A program made the position numbers and the translations under genes. A DNA stretch of 64,000 nt from Thioclava atlantica (GTDB taxonomy: Bacteria > Pseudomonadota > Alphaproteobacteria > Rhodobacterales > Rhodobacteraceae). The first letter of the stretch is position 1; each line of letters begins with the position of its first letter. The notes beneath the pieces are model-generated. The model did no database searches. It was not told the DNA's origin and saw only the letters and a program-made list of their open reading frames with translations. The stretch covers positions 124,001 through 188,000 of the forward strand of contig NZ_AQRC01000005.1 of the NCBI RefSeq assembly GCF_000737065.1. Direction: 5' to 3'. Positions 52,665 to 61,117 of the stretch are shown here, piece by piece.

Positions 52665-54293
52665 ATGATTTCGGCCGTGTTGATCGATGTCGTAAATGCA
52701 CTGGGCGGGGTCGGGTTGTTCCTCTTCGGAATGATCTGGCTCACTGACGGCCTGCGTGGACTGGCGGGCCAGACCCTGCGCAACACGCTCTCGCGCTTCA
52801 CCAACACACCGCTGAGCGGCGCGGTCACGGGCGCCGCGACCACTGCGCTGATCCAGTCCTCGAGCGCCACGACGGTGACGGCGGTCGGCTTCGTGAGCGC
52901 GGGGCTTCTGACCTTCCCGCAAGCGCTCGGGATCATCTTCGGGGCCAATATCGGCACCACGATGACGGGCTGGCTCGCGACGATCCTCGGCTTCAAGCTC
53001 GATCTGGGGCAGATCACCCTGCCGCTCGTCTTTCTCGGGGCGCTCGCGCGGCTCTTCGGGGGCGCGCGCCTGCCGCTGATCGGGACAGCCGTGGCGGGTT
53101 TCGCGCTGATCTTCCTCGGGATCGACATCGTGAAATCGAGCCTCGCGGCGTTTCAGGGCATCGTCACCCCCACCGATTTCCCGCAAGACAGCCTGATCGG
53201 CCGGGTCGAGCTGATCCTGATCGGTGCGCTGATCACGGTGGTCACCCAATCCTCGAGCGCCGGGGTCATCGCCGCGCTCGCCGCCCTGGGTGCCGGCGCG
53301 ATCAGCTTGCCTCAGGGACTCGCGATGGTGATCGGGATGGATGTGGGGACCACGGTGACCGCGGCGATCGCGACGCTGGGCGGCTCGACCGCGACACGCC
53401 GCACGGGGCTGTCGCATGTGATCTACAACTGTCTGACCGGGCTGATGGCGTTTTTCCTGCTGAGCCCCTACAACGCGCTCGTCGGGGCGCAGGGCCTGCA
53501 TCTCGACAGCCAGATCGCGCTGGTCGCGTTTCACTCCGGTTTCAACATTCTCGGGGTGATCCTGATCCTCCCCTTCACCGGCGCCTTCGCGAAACTCGTG
53601 ACCCTCATCGTGCGCGACAGGGGCAATGCGCTCACCGCCGCTCTGGGCCGGCAGATGCTGAAGGACCCGAATGCCGCGCTCGATGCGGTCGTCTCGTCGC
53701 TCGACGCGGTGGTGAAGGCGCAGTTCGAATTTCTCGCGAAACGGCTGGAACACCGCGAGGCGACCCATGACGACACGGACAGGCTGCGCGAGATCGGCGA
53801 TGCGATCACAGAGTTGCGCAATTTCGTCGACGGGATCCCGGCGATGCGCAGCGACGATCCGGCCGCGGCGCGGCTGGTCTCGGTGCTGCATGTGATCGAC
53901 CATCTCGGGCGGCTCTATTTCCGCTGCACCCAGGAGCAGAGCCTCACCGCCTTTTCCCTCGACAACCGCCTGCGCCGTCTGAGCGCGATCCTGCGCTCGC
54001 TCACCGCCGAAGCCGCCAGCGCGACAAATCTCGCGGCGACGGAGGCCCGCCTCAACAGGGTCCGCAGGCTGCTGCGCGCGCAGCGCGAGGTCTATCGCAC
54101 GCGGATCTTCGGACACGCCACGCGCCGCGCCGTTTCCGGAGACACGCTCGGCCAGCGCCTCGATGCGGCGCGCTGGCTGCACCGGGTGAGCTACCACCTC
54201 TGGAGGATCGAGCATCACATGGTGACGATCCATGAAGGGCTGGCCCCGGCATCGCCGCGGCGCGAGGCGGCGCTTGACGTGATGGAGGATTGA
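52665..54293 (+). CDS. Na/Pi cotransporter family protein
   Basis: A 542-residue protein. The N-terminal half has about eight membrane segments with two inverted QSSS motifs, ALIQSSSATTVT (near residue 62) and VVTQSSSAGVIA (near residue 193), the signature of NptA/SLC34-type phosphate transporters. The C-terminal half (about 330-540) is a PhoU-like helical domain. It probably imports or exports phosphate with sodium. No ribosome site is obvious before the ATG at 52665, so the start could be a nearby GTG or TTG. Confidence 0.92.
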   Translation: MISAVLIDVVNALGGVGLFLFGMIWLTDGLRGLAGQTLRNTLSRFTNTPLSGAVTGAATTALIQSSSATTVTAVGFVSAGLLTFPQALGIIFGANIGTTMTGWLATILGFKLDLGQITLPLVFLGALARLFGGARLPLIGTAVAGFALIFLGIDIVKSSLAAFQGIVTPTDFPQDSLIGRVELILIGALITVVTQSSSAGVIAALAALGAGAISLPQGLAMVIGMDVGTTVTAAIATLGGSTATRRTGLSHVIYNCLTGLMAFFLLSPYNALVGAQGLHLDSQIALVAFHSGFNILGVILILPFTGAFAKLVTLIVRDRGNALTAALGRQMLKDPNAALDAVVSSLDAVVKAQFEFLAKRLEHREATHDDTDRLREIGDAITELRNFVDGIPAMRSDDPAAARLVSVLHVIDHLGRLYFRCTQEQSLTAFSLDNRLRRLSAILRSLTAEAASATNLAATEARLNRVRRLLRAQREVYRTRIFGHATRRAVSGDTLGQRLDAARWLHRVSYHLWRIEHHMVTIHEGLAPASPRREAALDVMED

Positions 54294-54378
54294 GGGGCTC
54301 CCGCCCTGCGGAAGGCAAAGCGCACGGACCGTTCCAAGGGAAAGACCCATGGACATGTCGGCAATTTCCGGAAAGGGG

Positions 54379-54454
54379 TGGTGGGCGGTGAGGGACTCGA
54401 ACCCCCGACATTCTCGGTGTAAACGAGACGCTCTACCAACTGAGCTAACCGCCC
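54379..54454 (-). tRNA. tRNA-Val (TAC)
   Basis: A 76-nt tRNA with encoded CCA; the anticodon loop TTTACAC gives TAC between stems CTCG and CGAG. TTGATC at 54491-54486 with CTAGAG 16 nt further on is a possible promoter. Confidence 0.96.
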
Positions 54455-54579
54455 CCGCCCTTCCTCTAGCGGCGATCCGCACGGTGATCAAGACCGTGCC
54501 TCACCCGAGATCGAAGAGACGCGGCGGCCTTCCGTATTCGCCCCGAAACCGGTTGCGAGCGCGCATCGCTGTGCGCCCC

Positions 54580-54613
54580 GCAAAGCAAAAGCGGGTCCGC
54601 AAGGAACCCGCTT
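54580..54613 (-). terminator. Terminator of the outer membrane protein gene
   Basis: On the minus strand AAGCGGGTTCC and GGACCCGCTT form a stem with a TTGC loop and one bulge, followed by TTTGCTTT; it starts 59 bp after the gene. Confidence 0.75.
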
Positions 54614-54671
54614 CCGTTTCTCGATCGAAGAGGTGGCCGGTTTCGCTGAACGCCCCCTGCCCCGGTCCGCC

Positions 54672-55460
54672 TCAGAGGCGGTTGAGCGGGATCCGAAGGC
54701 TGAGCGACACCACGCCCGCATTGTTGTCGAAGGTCAGAGGCTCGACGGGCTCCGAGCCCCCCGCCAGCGGGACGGACCCGCCATTCGCGGTTCCGAAATG
54801 GTAGTAGCGATAGGCGAGTTCGAGGATCGCCGGATGCTCGCCCGGAGGGGTGAGCTGGACCGACACACCGACCCCGACAGAAACCGCCAAGTCGGTGTTG
54901 TTGTCCCCTTCGAAGGAACGGGTGACCGGCGTCGTCGAGCTATTGGTACGGGTCCAGGAACTGACCCGGTTATTCGCAAGACCGATGCCGCCCACGACGA
55001 AGGGCTGCACCCGCGAATTGACGCCGCGCTGTTCGAGCGGCGAATAGAAGAGGTTACCCATCAACGCGGTCGTGGAGACGGAGGCTTCGGTGATGTCGGC
55101 ATGCGGGCCGGGCGTCGTATGCGGACCCGTAGCGTCCGAACGGCCGGTCTTGATGACGCTGACATCGCCGCGGAAACCGTTCATCCAGTCATAGCCCACC
55201 GCGATCCCGCCGAAGCCGGTATGGCCGTCGGCCAGATCGAAATCCACGCGCGGATCTGTGGGATATCCCGGCGGCAGCCAGTGACCGTCCGAGAAATCGG
55301 TCGCGAGCGAGCCCGCCTCGAGGCGCACATACGGACCGAAGGTCACGCTCGCGGAGCCGAGCCCGAAGATCCCGCCGGCGGTCTGCGCAGGCGCAATTGC
55401 GGGCGCTCCCGCCAGAACTCCGACAACCAAGGCTCCTGCGACGATAGTTTCCACGTTCAT
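54672..55460 (-). CDS. Outer membrane beta-barrel protein (opacity-type)
   Basis: A 262-residue exported protein. The signal peptide (MNVETIVAGALVVGVLAGAPAIAPAQ) is followed by alternating hydrophobic strands typical of an eight-stranded OmpA/OmpW-like barrel; the chain ends in a strand of SLRIPLNRL rather than a terminal Phe. Segments such as VQPFVVGGIGLANNRV and DLAVSVGVGVSVQLTP are strand pairs. The ATG at 55460 is chosen because of the signal peptide and GGGGAAGA upstream. Role unknown. Confidence 0.85.
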   Translation of the reverse strand: MNVETIVAGALVVGVLAGAPAIAPAQTAGGIFGLGSASVTFGPYVRLEAGSLATDFSDGHWLPPGYPTDPRVDFDLADGHTGFGGIAVGYDWMNGFRGDVSVIKTGRSDATGPHTTPGPHADITEASVSTTALMGNLFYSPLEQRGVNSRVQPFVVGGIGLANNRVSSWTRTNSSTTPVTRSFEGDNNTDLAVSVGVGVSVQLTPPGEHPAILELAYRYYHFGTANGGSVPLAGGSEPVEPLTFDNNAGVVSLSLRIPLNRL

Positions 55461-55732
55461 TTTCAGTCTTCCCCTTCTTATTTCCCCGACCGTCTCTCTG
55501 CTGGAGCTGTCCACGCTCCGATGGGAGAGAGCAAAATCGAGTATATGAGCGCTTGGAATTCGAGGAAGACCGGATCAACTTATTTCCGAGTCCTGTTGCC
55601 TCTTCACCAACCTCTGATTGCAGGCGAATGCGACCCGATCAGCCGCATTTTTCCTTTCTTCGCCCGTCCCCCGCACGAGGCCCCGCGGCGTCTCTGCCGC
55701 AAGGCAGCGGAACACGCGGCGGGTCGCCTCTC
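55461..55732. other. Intergenic region upstream of the outer membrane protein
   Basis: Together with the terminator after it this makes a 326-bp gap between the unknown exported protein and the outer membrane protein. It should hold the promoter of the latter; base composition is more AT-rich near 55540-55670. I recognise no gene or RNA. Confidence 0.5.
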
Positions 55733-55770
55733 GAAAAATACAGCCCGCCACGCGATGCGCAGCGGGCTGT
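55733..55770 (-). terminator. Terminator of the Gly/Gln-rich exported protein gene
   Basis: On the minus strand ACAGCCCGC and GCGGGCTGT form a 9-bp stem with a 13-nt loop, followed by ATTTTTC, about 16 bp past the stop codon. Confidence 0.85.
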
Positions 55771-55786
55771 CGATCCCGTGTTGAGA

Positions 55787-56605
55787 TCAGCCGTGACCGG
55801 CGAGGATGGCGATCCGCACCGCTTCGGCCTGAGCTGCAAGCTGATCCGCAGCCGCACCCGTGACAGGGCTCCCGAGGATCGTCGTCACCGCGGTGACGGT
55901 ATCCTTGGTGATCGGCACGGACTTGTCCGAAGCCGAACCGAGGAAGATCGCCTCGAGCGTCGCGACATTGTTGGTCACGCCCAGGTTCGAAAGCCCCGAG
56001 CTGCCATCGAGCGCATCCTTGAGCAGCGCGAGGTTCTGCAGCGGCGAGTCGATGAAGGTCACGTTGTCCCAGTTCAGCGACAGGCTCGAGATCACCTGAT
56101 CGAGGCTCAGATTGTAGAAACTCACCATGTCGGGCGAAATGGTCGCGAGCGCCTCGTCATAGGCACGATCGAGAACATGCGAGGGAGACCGCGCGACGTT
56201 CAGGCGACCCAGTTCGATCTCCGGGATCCCCTCCTGCGCCCAGACGGGCTTGCCGCCACCGGTCGAGGACGGTGCCCCGGCCTGCGGGCCCTGACCTTCG
56301 GAATCGGGCCCGGGACCGCCCTGGCCCTGCCCCTTGTCATTCTGGTTTTCCTGGCCAGCCTGTGCGCCCGGGCCACCCTTGCCCTCGCCTTCCGCGCCGG
56401 AATGGCCGCCCTCGTCCGATTGACCGGCCTGTTTGCCCTGACCGTCCTGACCGCCTTTGCCACCGCTCTCGCCGTCATGCGTATCGGCATAGGCCGCGCC
56501 TACGAACCCATGAAACGGGGCCTCCCAGGCCGTCGCCATGCCGAGAGCCGACACGATCGCAATTGCCGAAACGAAAGACTTACTCTTCGAACCGATCCCA
56601 CACAT
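55787..56605 (-). CDS. Unknown exported protein with Gly/Gln/Glu-rich linker
   Basis: A 272-residue protein I do not recognise. A signal peptide (about residues 1-40, ending GAAYA) is followed by a low-complexity stretch (about 43-112) made of Gly, Gln, Glu, Lys and Asp, then a structured domain (about 120-272) with IPEIELGRLNVARSPSHVLDRAYDEALATIS and repeated short segments. It ends ILAGHG. It has its own terminator. The order signal-linker-domain suggests a periplasmic or surface protein tethered by a flexible spacer. Confidence 0.8.
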   Translation of the reverse strand: MCGIGSKSKSFVSAIAIVSALGMATAWEAPFHGFVGAAYADTHDGESGGKGGQDGQGKQAGQSDEGGHSGAEGEGKGGPGAQAGQENQNDKGQGQGGPGPDSEGQGPQAGAPSSTGGGKPVWAQEGIPEIELGRLNVARSPSHVLDRAYDEALATISPDMVSFYNLSLDQVISSLSLNWDNVTFIDSPLQNLALLKDALDGSSGLSNLGVTNNVATLEAIFLGSASDKSVPITKDTVTAVTTILGSPVTGAAADQLAAQAEAVRIAILAGHG

Positions 56606-56847
56606 TCGGAACCTCCTACCCGGTGAAAGAAAGAAATCGTGTCACCTACAAATCATGAAACCCACATCGCAAATATGATTTAGATCAAATGATTTTTACC
56701 AAGTCGGAATTGGACTTGCAGAGGCCGCGCGTTTCACCCGTCGCACGGTTCGCTTCACAGGAGGATGGCATCCAAGCAGGGAGGCTTTCCGAGGGTTCCG
56801 AGGCTGAAATACCGAGGCGAGGCGGGCCGTCGACTCGCATTAGGCTC

Positions 56848-57708
56848 TCAGTCCGAGGCCACCTCATTTTTCACCTGTCCCCAGGTGACAAGGGTGAAGA
56901 CGGCGGTCCCCCCGACGACGTTCCCGGCCAGCACGGGGAAGAAGAATCGCGTGATCGCCTCGCCCGCCGGCAGTTCGCCATGCCACACGAGAAGCCCCGC
57001 CTCGACCGAGCCCGCGATGACATGGGCGAATCCCGCCGCCGAGAGGAGCCAGGTCATCACGAGAATGATGAAGAAGGAATTGCCCTGTGCGCCGGGCATG
57101 ATCCAGACCACAGCGGCGATGATGAGACCCGCTGGCATGGCGCGGAAGAAATTCTCCGACACGCTGCCCTCGGTCGCGTGCCGGGCCACCGCGAGAAGGC
57201 TGTCGAGAAGCCCGGGCGGGACGACATGCGGGAGCACGAGAAAGCCCGACGCGACGGTCGTGCCGATCACATTCGCGCATAGCACCACGACCCAGAGCCT
57301 GAGCAGTTTGACGAAACAGGCCGGGGAGCGATCCGCGATCACCGGCAGAACGGTGGTGATCGTGTTCTCGGTGAAAAGCTGCATCCGACCGAAGATCACC
57401 ACGAGGAAGCCCACCGAATAGCCCATGCTCTCGACCAGCACCGCCCAGTCGCTGCGCGGAAGATGGTCGCGCAGAACGGCCTGGGCGATCACCGACAGGC
57501 TGATGAGCACGCCCGCCGCCACCCCGGACCAGATCAGCGACACGACCGGTCGGCTGAGCTCCTCGTCGCCATCGCGGCGGATCACTTCGTAGATCAGGCG
57601 GGCCGAAAGACGCGAGGCCCGGAAGACCGATTTCTCCTCCGCCGGCTCCTGGATGGCCTCGGATTGGTCGTCATTCTCGGTGCGGGCGGAGGAGGAGGAG
57701 TTTTTCAT
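56848..57708 (-). CDS. Formate/nitrite transporter family channel
   Basis: A 286-residue membrane protein with six segments after a charged N-terminal tail (residues 1-40, EDDQSEAIQEPAEEKS). GRMQLFTENTITTVLPVI and the NVIGTT half-helix are the FNT family hallmarks, and RAMPAGLIIAAVVWIMPGAQGNSFFIIL matches the later helices. It resembles the YfdC subgroup. Small monovalent anions such as formate or nitrite are likely; a carrier role cannot be separated from a channel by sequence. Confidence 0.9.
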   Translation of the reverse strand: MKNSSSSARTENDDQSEAIQEPAEEKSVFRASRLSARLIYEVIRRDGDEELSRPVVSLIWSGVAAGVLISLSVIAQAVLRDHLPRSDWAVLVESMGYSVGFLVVIFGRMQLFTENTITTVLPVIADRSPACFVKLLRLWVVVLCANVIGTTVASGFLVLPHVVPPGLLDSLLAVARHATEGSVSENFFRAMPAGLIIAAVVWIMPGAQGNSFFIILVMTWLLSAAGFAHVIAGSVEAGLLVWHGELPAGEAITRFFFPVLAGNVVGGTAVFTLVTWGQVKNEVASD

Positions 57709-57870
57709 GTCGCCAGAACCCCCTAGGCGGGAGTTTGTTCCGCACCAAACGCCGCAGCCGAGGACAGGTCACGTCTTTGGCATCGCAAGCGCGCAGAAAA
57801 AATTCCGAAGCGAAACCGCCGACGCGAAAACCTCGGTCGATCGTGTCAGCTGGCGTGGTCAGGAGGAGGA

Positions 57871-57945
57871 TGGTGGGCGATGAGAGATTTGAACTCCCGA
57901 CATCTTCGATGTGAACGAAGCGCTCTACCACTGAGCTAATCGCCC
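57871..57945 (-). tRNA. tRNA-Val (CAC)
   Basis: A 75-nt tRNA with encoded CCA; the anticodon loop TTCACAT gives CAC between CTTCG and CGAAG. With the TAC isoacceptor at 54379 the window holds two tRNA-Val genes. TTGCGG and TAAAAG spaced 17 nt lie just upstream. Confidence 0.96.
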
Positions 57946-57960
57946 TCCGTGGCGCGCCTT

Positions 57961-58368
57961 TTAGCGCCCCTCTTCGGGCTCCGCAAGAGGGTTTCGCGCG
58001 GTTTTTTCATCCCCTGCACCGGGTGTCGACCGGGCCTTGGGGCGGCGCAGCTTGAGCACGAGAATCTCGTCGCCGGACTTCTCGAACTGGCGGTTGATCT
58101 TGAGCTTTCCGAGCGGCGGCAGCGTCAGCCCCTGCCCCTCCGCGAGCGCCTCGCCCAGCACCTTCAGGACGGCTTCCGACATCGCGCGGGCCTCGCCCCT
58201 CTTCACCCCGGCCTAGAGCATCACCCGCTCGACGAATTCCTTCTTGCGCAGCTCCCCCTTCGATTGCGGATCGGTTTGCGCGCTTTCGGGGGCGATCGAG
58301 GCGGTGTCAAGCGCCGCCTCCGGTTTCGCGGGGGCTCGGGTCTTTCTCGGTTTGCGGGGCGTGGCCAT
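57961..58368 (-). pseudogene. HU-family DNA-binding protein interrupted by an in-frame TAG
   Basis: A 136-codon frame with TAG at 58213-58215. The N-terminal part (51 residues, from MATPRKPRKTRAPAKPEAAL) is an Ala/Lys/Pro-rich tail ending GELRKKEFVERVML; after the stop the same frame continues AGVKRGEARAMSEAVLKVLGEALAEGQGLTLPPLGKLKINRQ, the HU/IHF dimer fold, to TAA at 57961. AGGAG precedes the ATG at 58368. The interruption falls in the first helix of the fold. Related proteins with a basic tail occur in Rhodobacteraceae. Whether it is a true mutation, a suppressed codon or an error is open. Confidence 0.88.
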
Positions 58369-58423
58369 GACGGCTCCTTTTTCGTGATCTGCGGGAAGCT
58401 TAGCGAGCCGAAAGGCGGAACGC

Positions 58424-58457
58424 AAAACGCCCGCCGCGCGAGAGCACGGCGGGCGTT
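58424..58457 (-). terminator. Intrinsic terminator after lon
   Basis: On the minus strand AACGCCCGCCG and CGGCGGGCGTT form an 11-bp perfect stem with a 10-nt loop, followed by TTGCG. It begins 22 bp past the lon stop codon and separates lon from the HU-like gene. Confidence 0.85.
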
Positions 58458-58479
58458 CATCATGTCACCACGAGCGGGC

Positions 58480-60897
58480 TCAGTGCGCGGTCGCCGCGCC
58501 GTGCCCTGCGGCCTTGGCAGCCGCCGCGGCAGCCGCCGCCGCTTCCTCGGCCTCCTCGTCCCATTCGACGGGTTCGGGCATCCGGGTCAGCGCGCGCGGG
58601 AGAACCTCGGTCACATGCGAGACCGGGATGATCTCGAGCCCCGCCTTCACGTTATCGGGGATCTCGGCCAGATCCTTCTCGTTTTCCTGCGGGATCAGCA
58701 CCGTCTTGATGCCGCCGCGCAGGGCCGCGAGAAGTTTCTCCTTGAGACCGCCGATCGCGAGCACATTGCCCCGCAGCGTCACCTCGCCCGTCATCGCCAC
58801 GTCCTTGCGCACGGGGATGCCGGTGAGAACCGAGACGATCGAGGTCACCATCGCGATACCCGCGGACGGCCCGTCCTTCGGGGTCGCGCCTTCGGGAACG
58901 TGGACGTGGATGTCCCATTTTTCGAATTTCGGCGGTTTCACCCCCATCGCAGGCGCGACCGAGCGGACATAGCTCGACGCTGCGTCGATCGATTCCTTCA
59001 TCACGTCGCCCAGCTTGCCGGTGGTCTTCATCCGGCCCTTGCCCGGCAGGCGCAGCGCCTCGATCTGCAGCAGGTCGCCGCCCACCGAGGTCCAGGCGAG
59101 CCCGGTCACGACACCGATCTGGTCTTCCTTCTCGGCCAGACCGTAGCGGTGACGCTTCACGCCCAGGTAATCGCCGAGCTTCGCCTCGTCGACGGTGATC
59201 GTCTTGATCGCGCCTTTCGACTTGATCAGCTCGGTCACCGCCTTCCGGGCCACCTTGGCGATCTCGCGCTCGAGGCTGCGCACGCCCGCCTCGCGGGTGT
59301 AGTAGCGCACCATGTCGGTGAGAGCCCCGTCGGTGATCGTCAGCTCGCCCTTCTTGAGCCCGTGCGCCTTGATCTGCTTGGGGATCAGGTGCTGCTTGGC
59401 GATCTCGCGCTTCTCGTCCTCGGTGTAGCCCGCGAGCGAGATGATCTCCATCCGGTCCAGAAGCGGGCCGGGCATGTTGTAGGAGTTCGCGGTGGTCAGG
59501 AACATCACGTTCGAGAGGTCGTATTCCACCTCGAGATAGTGATCGACGAAGGTCGAGTTCTGTTCCGGGTCCAGCACCTCGAGCATCGCCGAAGCCGGGT
59601 CGCCACGGAAATCCTGCCCCATCTTGTCGATCTCATCAAGCAGGATGAGCGGGTTCGTGGTTTTCGCCTTCTTCAGCGCCTGGATGATCTTGCCGGGCAT
59701 CGAGCCGATATAGGTCCGGCGGTGACCGCGGATCTCGCTTTCATCGCGCACGCCGCCAAGCGAGATGCGGATGAATTCGCGCCCCGTCGCCTTCGCGACC
59801 GAGCGGCCGAGCGAGGTCTTGCCGACGCCGGGCGGACCCACGAGGCACATGATCGGCCCCTTGAGCTTGGCCGAACGCGCCTGCACGGCGAGATATTCGA
59901 CAATCCGCTCCTTGACCTTCTCGAGCCCGAAATGGTCCTGATCGAGCACTTCTTCGGCCCGGAGCAGGTCTTTCTTCACGCGCGACTTCACGCCCCACGG
60001 GATCGACAGCATCCAGTCGAGATAGTTGCGCACGACCGTGGCCTCGGCCGACATCGGCGACATCGACTTGAGCTTCTTCAGCTCGGCTTCCGCCTTTTCC
60101 TTCGCCTCTTTCGAGAACTTGGTCTCGGCGATGCGCTCCTCGAGCTCGGCGATTTCGTTCGCCCCTTCCTCGCCGTCGCCCAGCTCCTTCTGAATGGCCT
60201 TCATCTGCTCATTCAGGTAGTATTCCCGCTGGGTCTTCTCCATCTGCGTCTTCACGCGCGACTTGATCTTCTTCTCGACCTGGAGAACGGAAACCTCGCC
60301 CTGCATCAAGCCGTAGACCTTCTCGAGCCGCTCGGAGATGTCGAGCGTCTCCAGAAGTTCCTGCTTCTGCGCCACCTCGAGGCCCAGATGGCCCGAGACG
60401 AGATCGGCGAGCTTGTCGGCCTCGGTGGCATCCGCCACTGCCGAGAGCGCCTCTTCGGGGATGTTCTTCTTGATCTTCGCGTAACGCTCGAATTCCTCGG
60501 CGACCGAGCGCAGCAGCGCCCGGATCGTGTCGCGGTCGCCCTCGGTTTCGATCAGCGCCTCGGCCTCGGCTTCGAAATAGTCGTCATTCGGCACGAAATC
60601 CGTGATGCGCACGCGGCTCTTGCCCTCGACGAGCACCTTCACGGTGCCGTCGGGCAGCTTCAGCAGCTGCAACACGTTCGCAAGCACCCCCACGCGGAAG
60701 ATCCCGTCGGTCTCGGGATCGTCCTGCGACGGATCGACCTGGCTCGCGAGCAGGATCTGACGATCCTCGGCCATCACCTCTTCGAGCGCCCGGACGGATT
60801 TTTCGCGCCCGACGAAGAGCGGCACGATCATGTGGGGGAAAACCACGATATCGCGCAGCGGCAGGACCGGATGGGTGAAATTGGTAAATTCGGTCAT
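58480..60897 (-). CDS. lon: ATP-dependent protease Lon
   Basis: An 805-residue LonA. The N-terminal substrate-binding domain opens [21 protein letters not shown], Walker A is GPPGVGKTS and the protease domain has the catalytic Ser in PKDGPSAG and Lys in the following helix region. The ATG at 60895-60897 has AAGGA upstream; an in-frame ATG 24 codons earlier is unlikely. The C-terminus ends in a nine-alanine run ([17 protein letters not shown]) not needed for function. A heat-shock type promoter is suggested upstream. Confidence 0.97.
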   Translation of the reverse strand: MTEFTNFTHPVLPLRDIVVFPHMIVPLFVGREKSVRALEEVMAEDRQILLASQVDPSQDDPETDGIFRVGVLANVLQLLKLPDGTVKVLVEGKSRVRITDFVPNDDYFEAEAEALIETEGDRDTIRALLRSVAEEFERYAKIKKNIPEEALSAVADATEADKLADLVSGHLGLEVAQKQELLETLDISERLEKVYGLMQGEVSVLQVEKKIKSRVKTQMEKTQREYYLNEQMKAIQKELGDGEEGANEIAELEERIAETKFSKEAKEKAEAELKKLKSMSPMSAEATVVRNYLDWMLSIPWGVKSRVKKDLLRAEEVLDQDHFGLEKVKERIVEYLAVQARSAKLKGPIMCLVGPPGVGKTSLGRSVAKATGREFIRISLGGVRDESEIRGHRRTYIGSMPGKIIQALKKAKTTNPLILLDEIDKMGQDFRGDPASAMLEVLDPEQNSTFVDHYLEVEYDLSNVMFLTTANSYNMPGPLLDRMEIISLAGYTEDEKREIAKQHLIPKQIKAHGLKKGELTITDGALTDMVRYYTREAGVRSLEREIAKVARKAVTELIKSKGAIKTITVDEAKLGDYLGVKRHRYGLAEKEDQIGVVTGLAWTSVGGDLLQIEALRLPGKGRMKTTGKLGDVMKESIDAASSYVRSVAPAMGVKPPKFEKWDIHVHVPEGATPKDGPSAGIAMVTSIVSVLTGIPVRKDVAMTGEVTLRGNVLAIGGLKEKLLAALRGGIKTVLIPQENEKDLAEIPDNVKAGLEIIPVSHVTEVLPRALTRMPEPVEWDEEAEEAAAAAAAAAKAAGHGAATAH

Positions 60898-60970
60898 CGG
60901 CTTTCCTTCAGTGGCGAAAGGGCCAGGCCCCGATTTTCGGCAGCCTCGTCCCTTCCCGGTTCGACCCAAT

Positions 60971-60999
60971 ATCTAGGCATCTGGTGACGCCCGTTCAAC
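60971..60999 (-). promoter_or_regulatory. Possible RpoH (heat-shock) promoter of lon
   Basis: On the minus strand GTTGAA (60999-60994) and CCTAGAT (60977-60971) are spaced 16 nt; the alphaproteobacterial RpoH consensus is CTTGAA and CYTATNT at this distance. Two mismatches in total. The start would lie about 70 nt before lon, a known heat-shock gene in the group. Confidence 0.45.
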
Positions 61000-61117
61000 T
61001 AGGCCATGTCGCTCACCTGTCACAATGCGCGGCCACGCTTCGTGCCGCAAGAGCGGATCGGCGGGCTCGGATAATCGGTGAATCGCGTCGCTTGCCCTAT
61101 GCCTGTTCTACGCGGCT

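Noticed and set aside
58500-58560. Poly-alanine C-terminus of Lon as a degradation signal
   Set aside because: Alanine-rich tails arise easily in GC-rich genes, and the true C-terminus is GAATAH, not an ssrA-like end.
57949-60987. 1012-codon plus-strand open frame opposite lon
   Set aside because: Antisense of lon and the HU-like gene; no recognisable protein.
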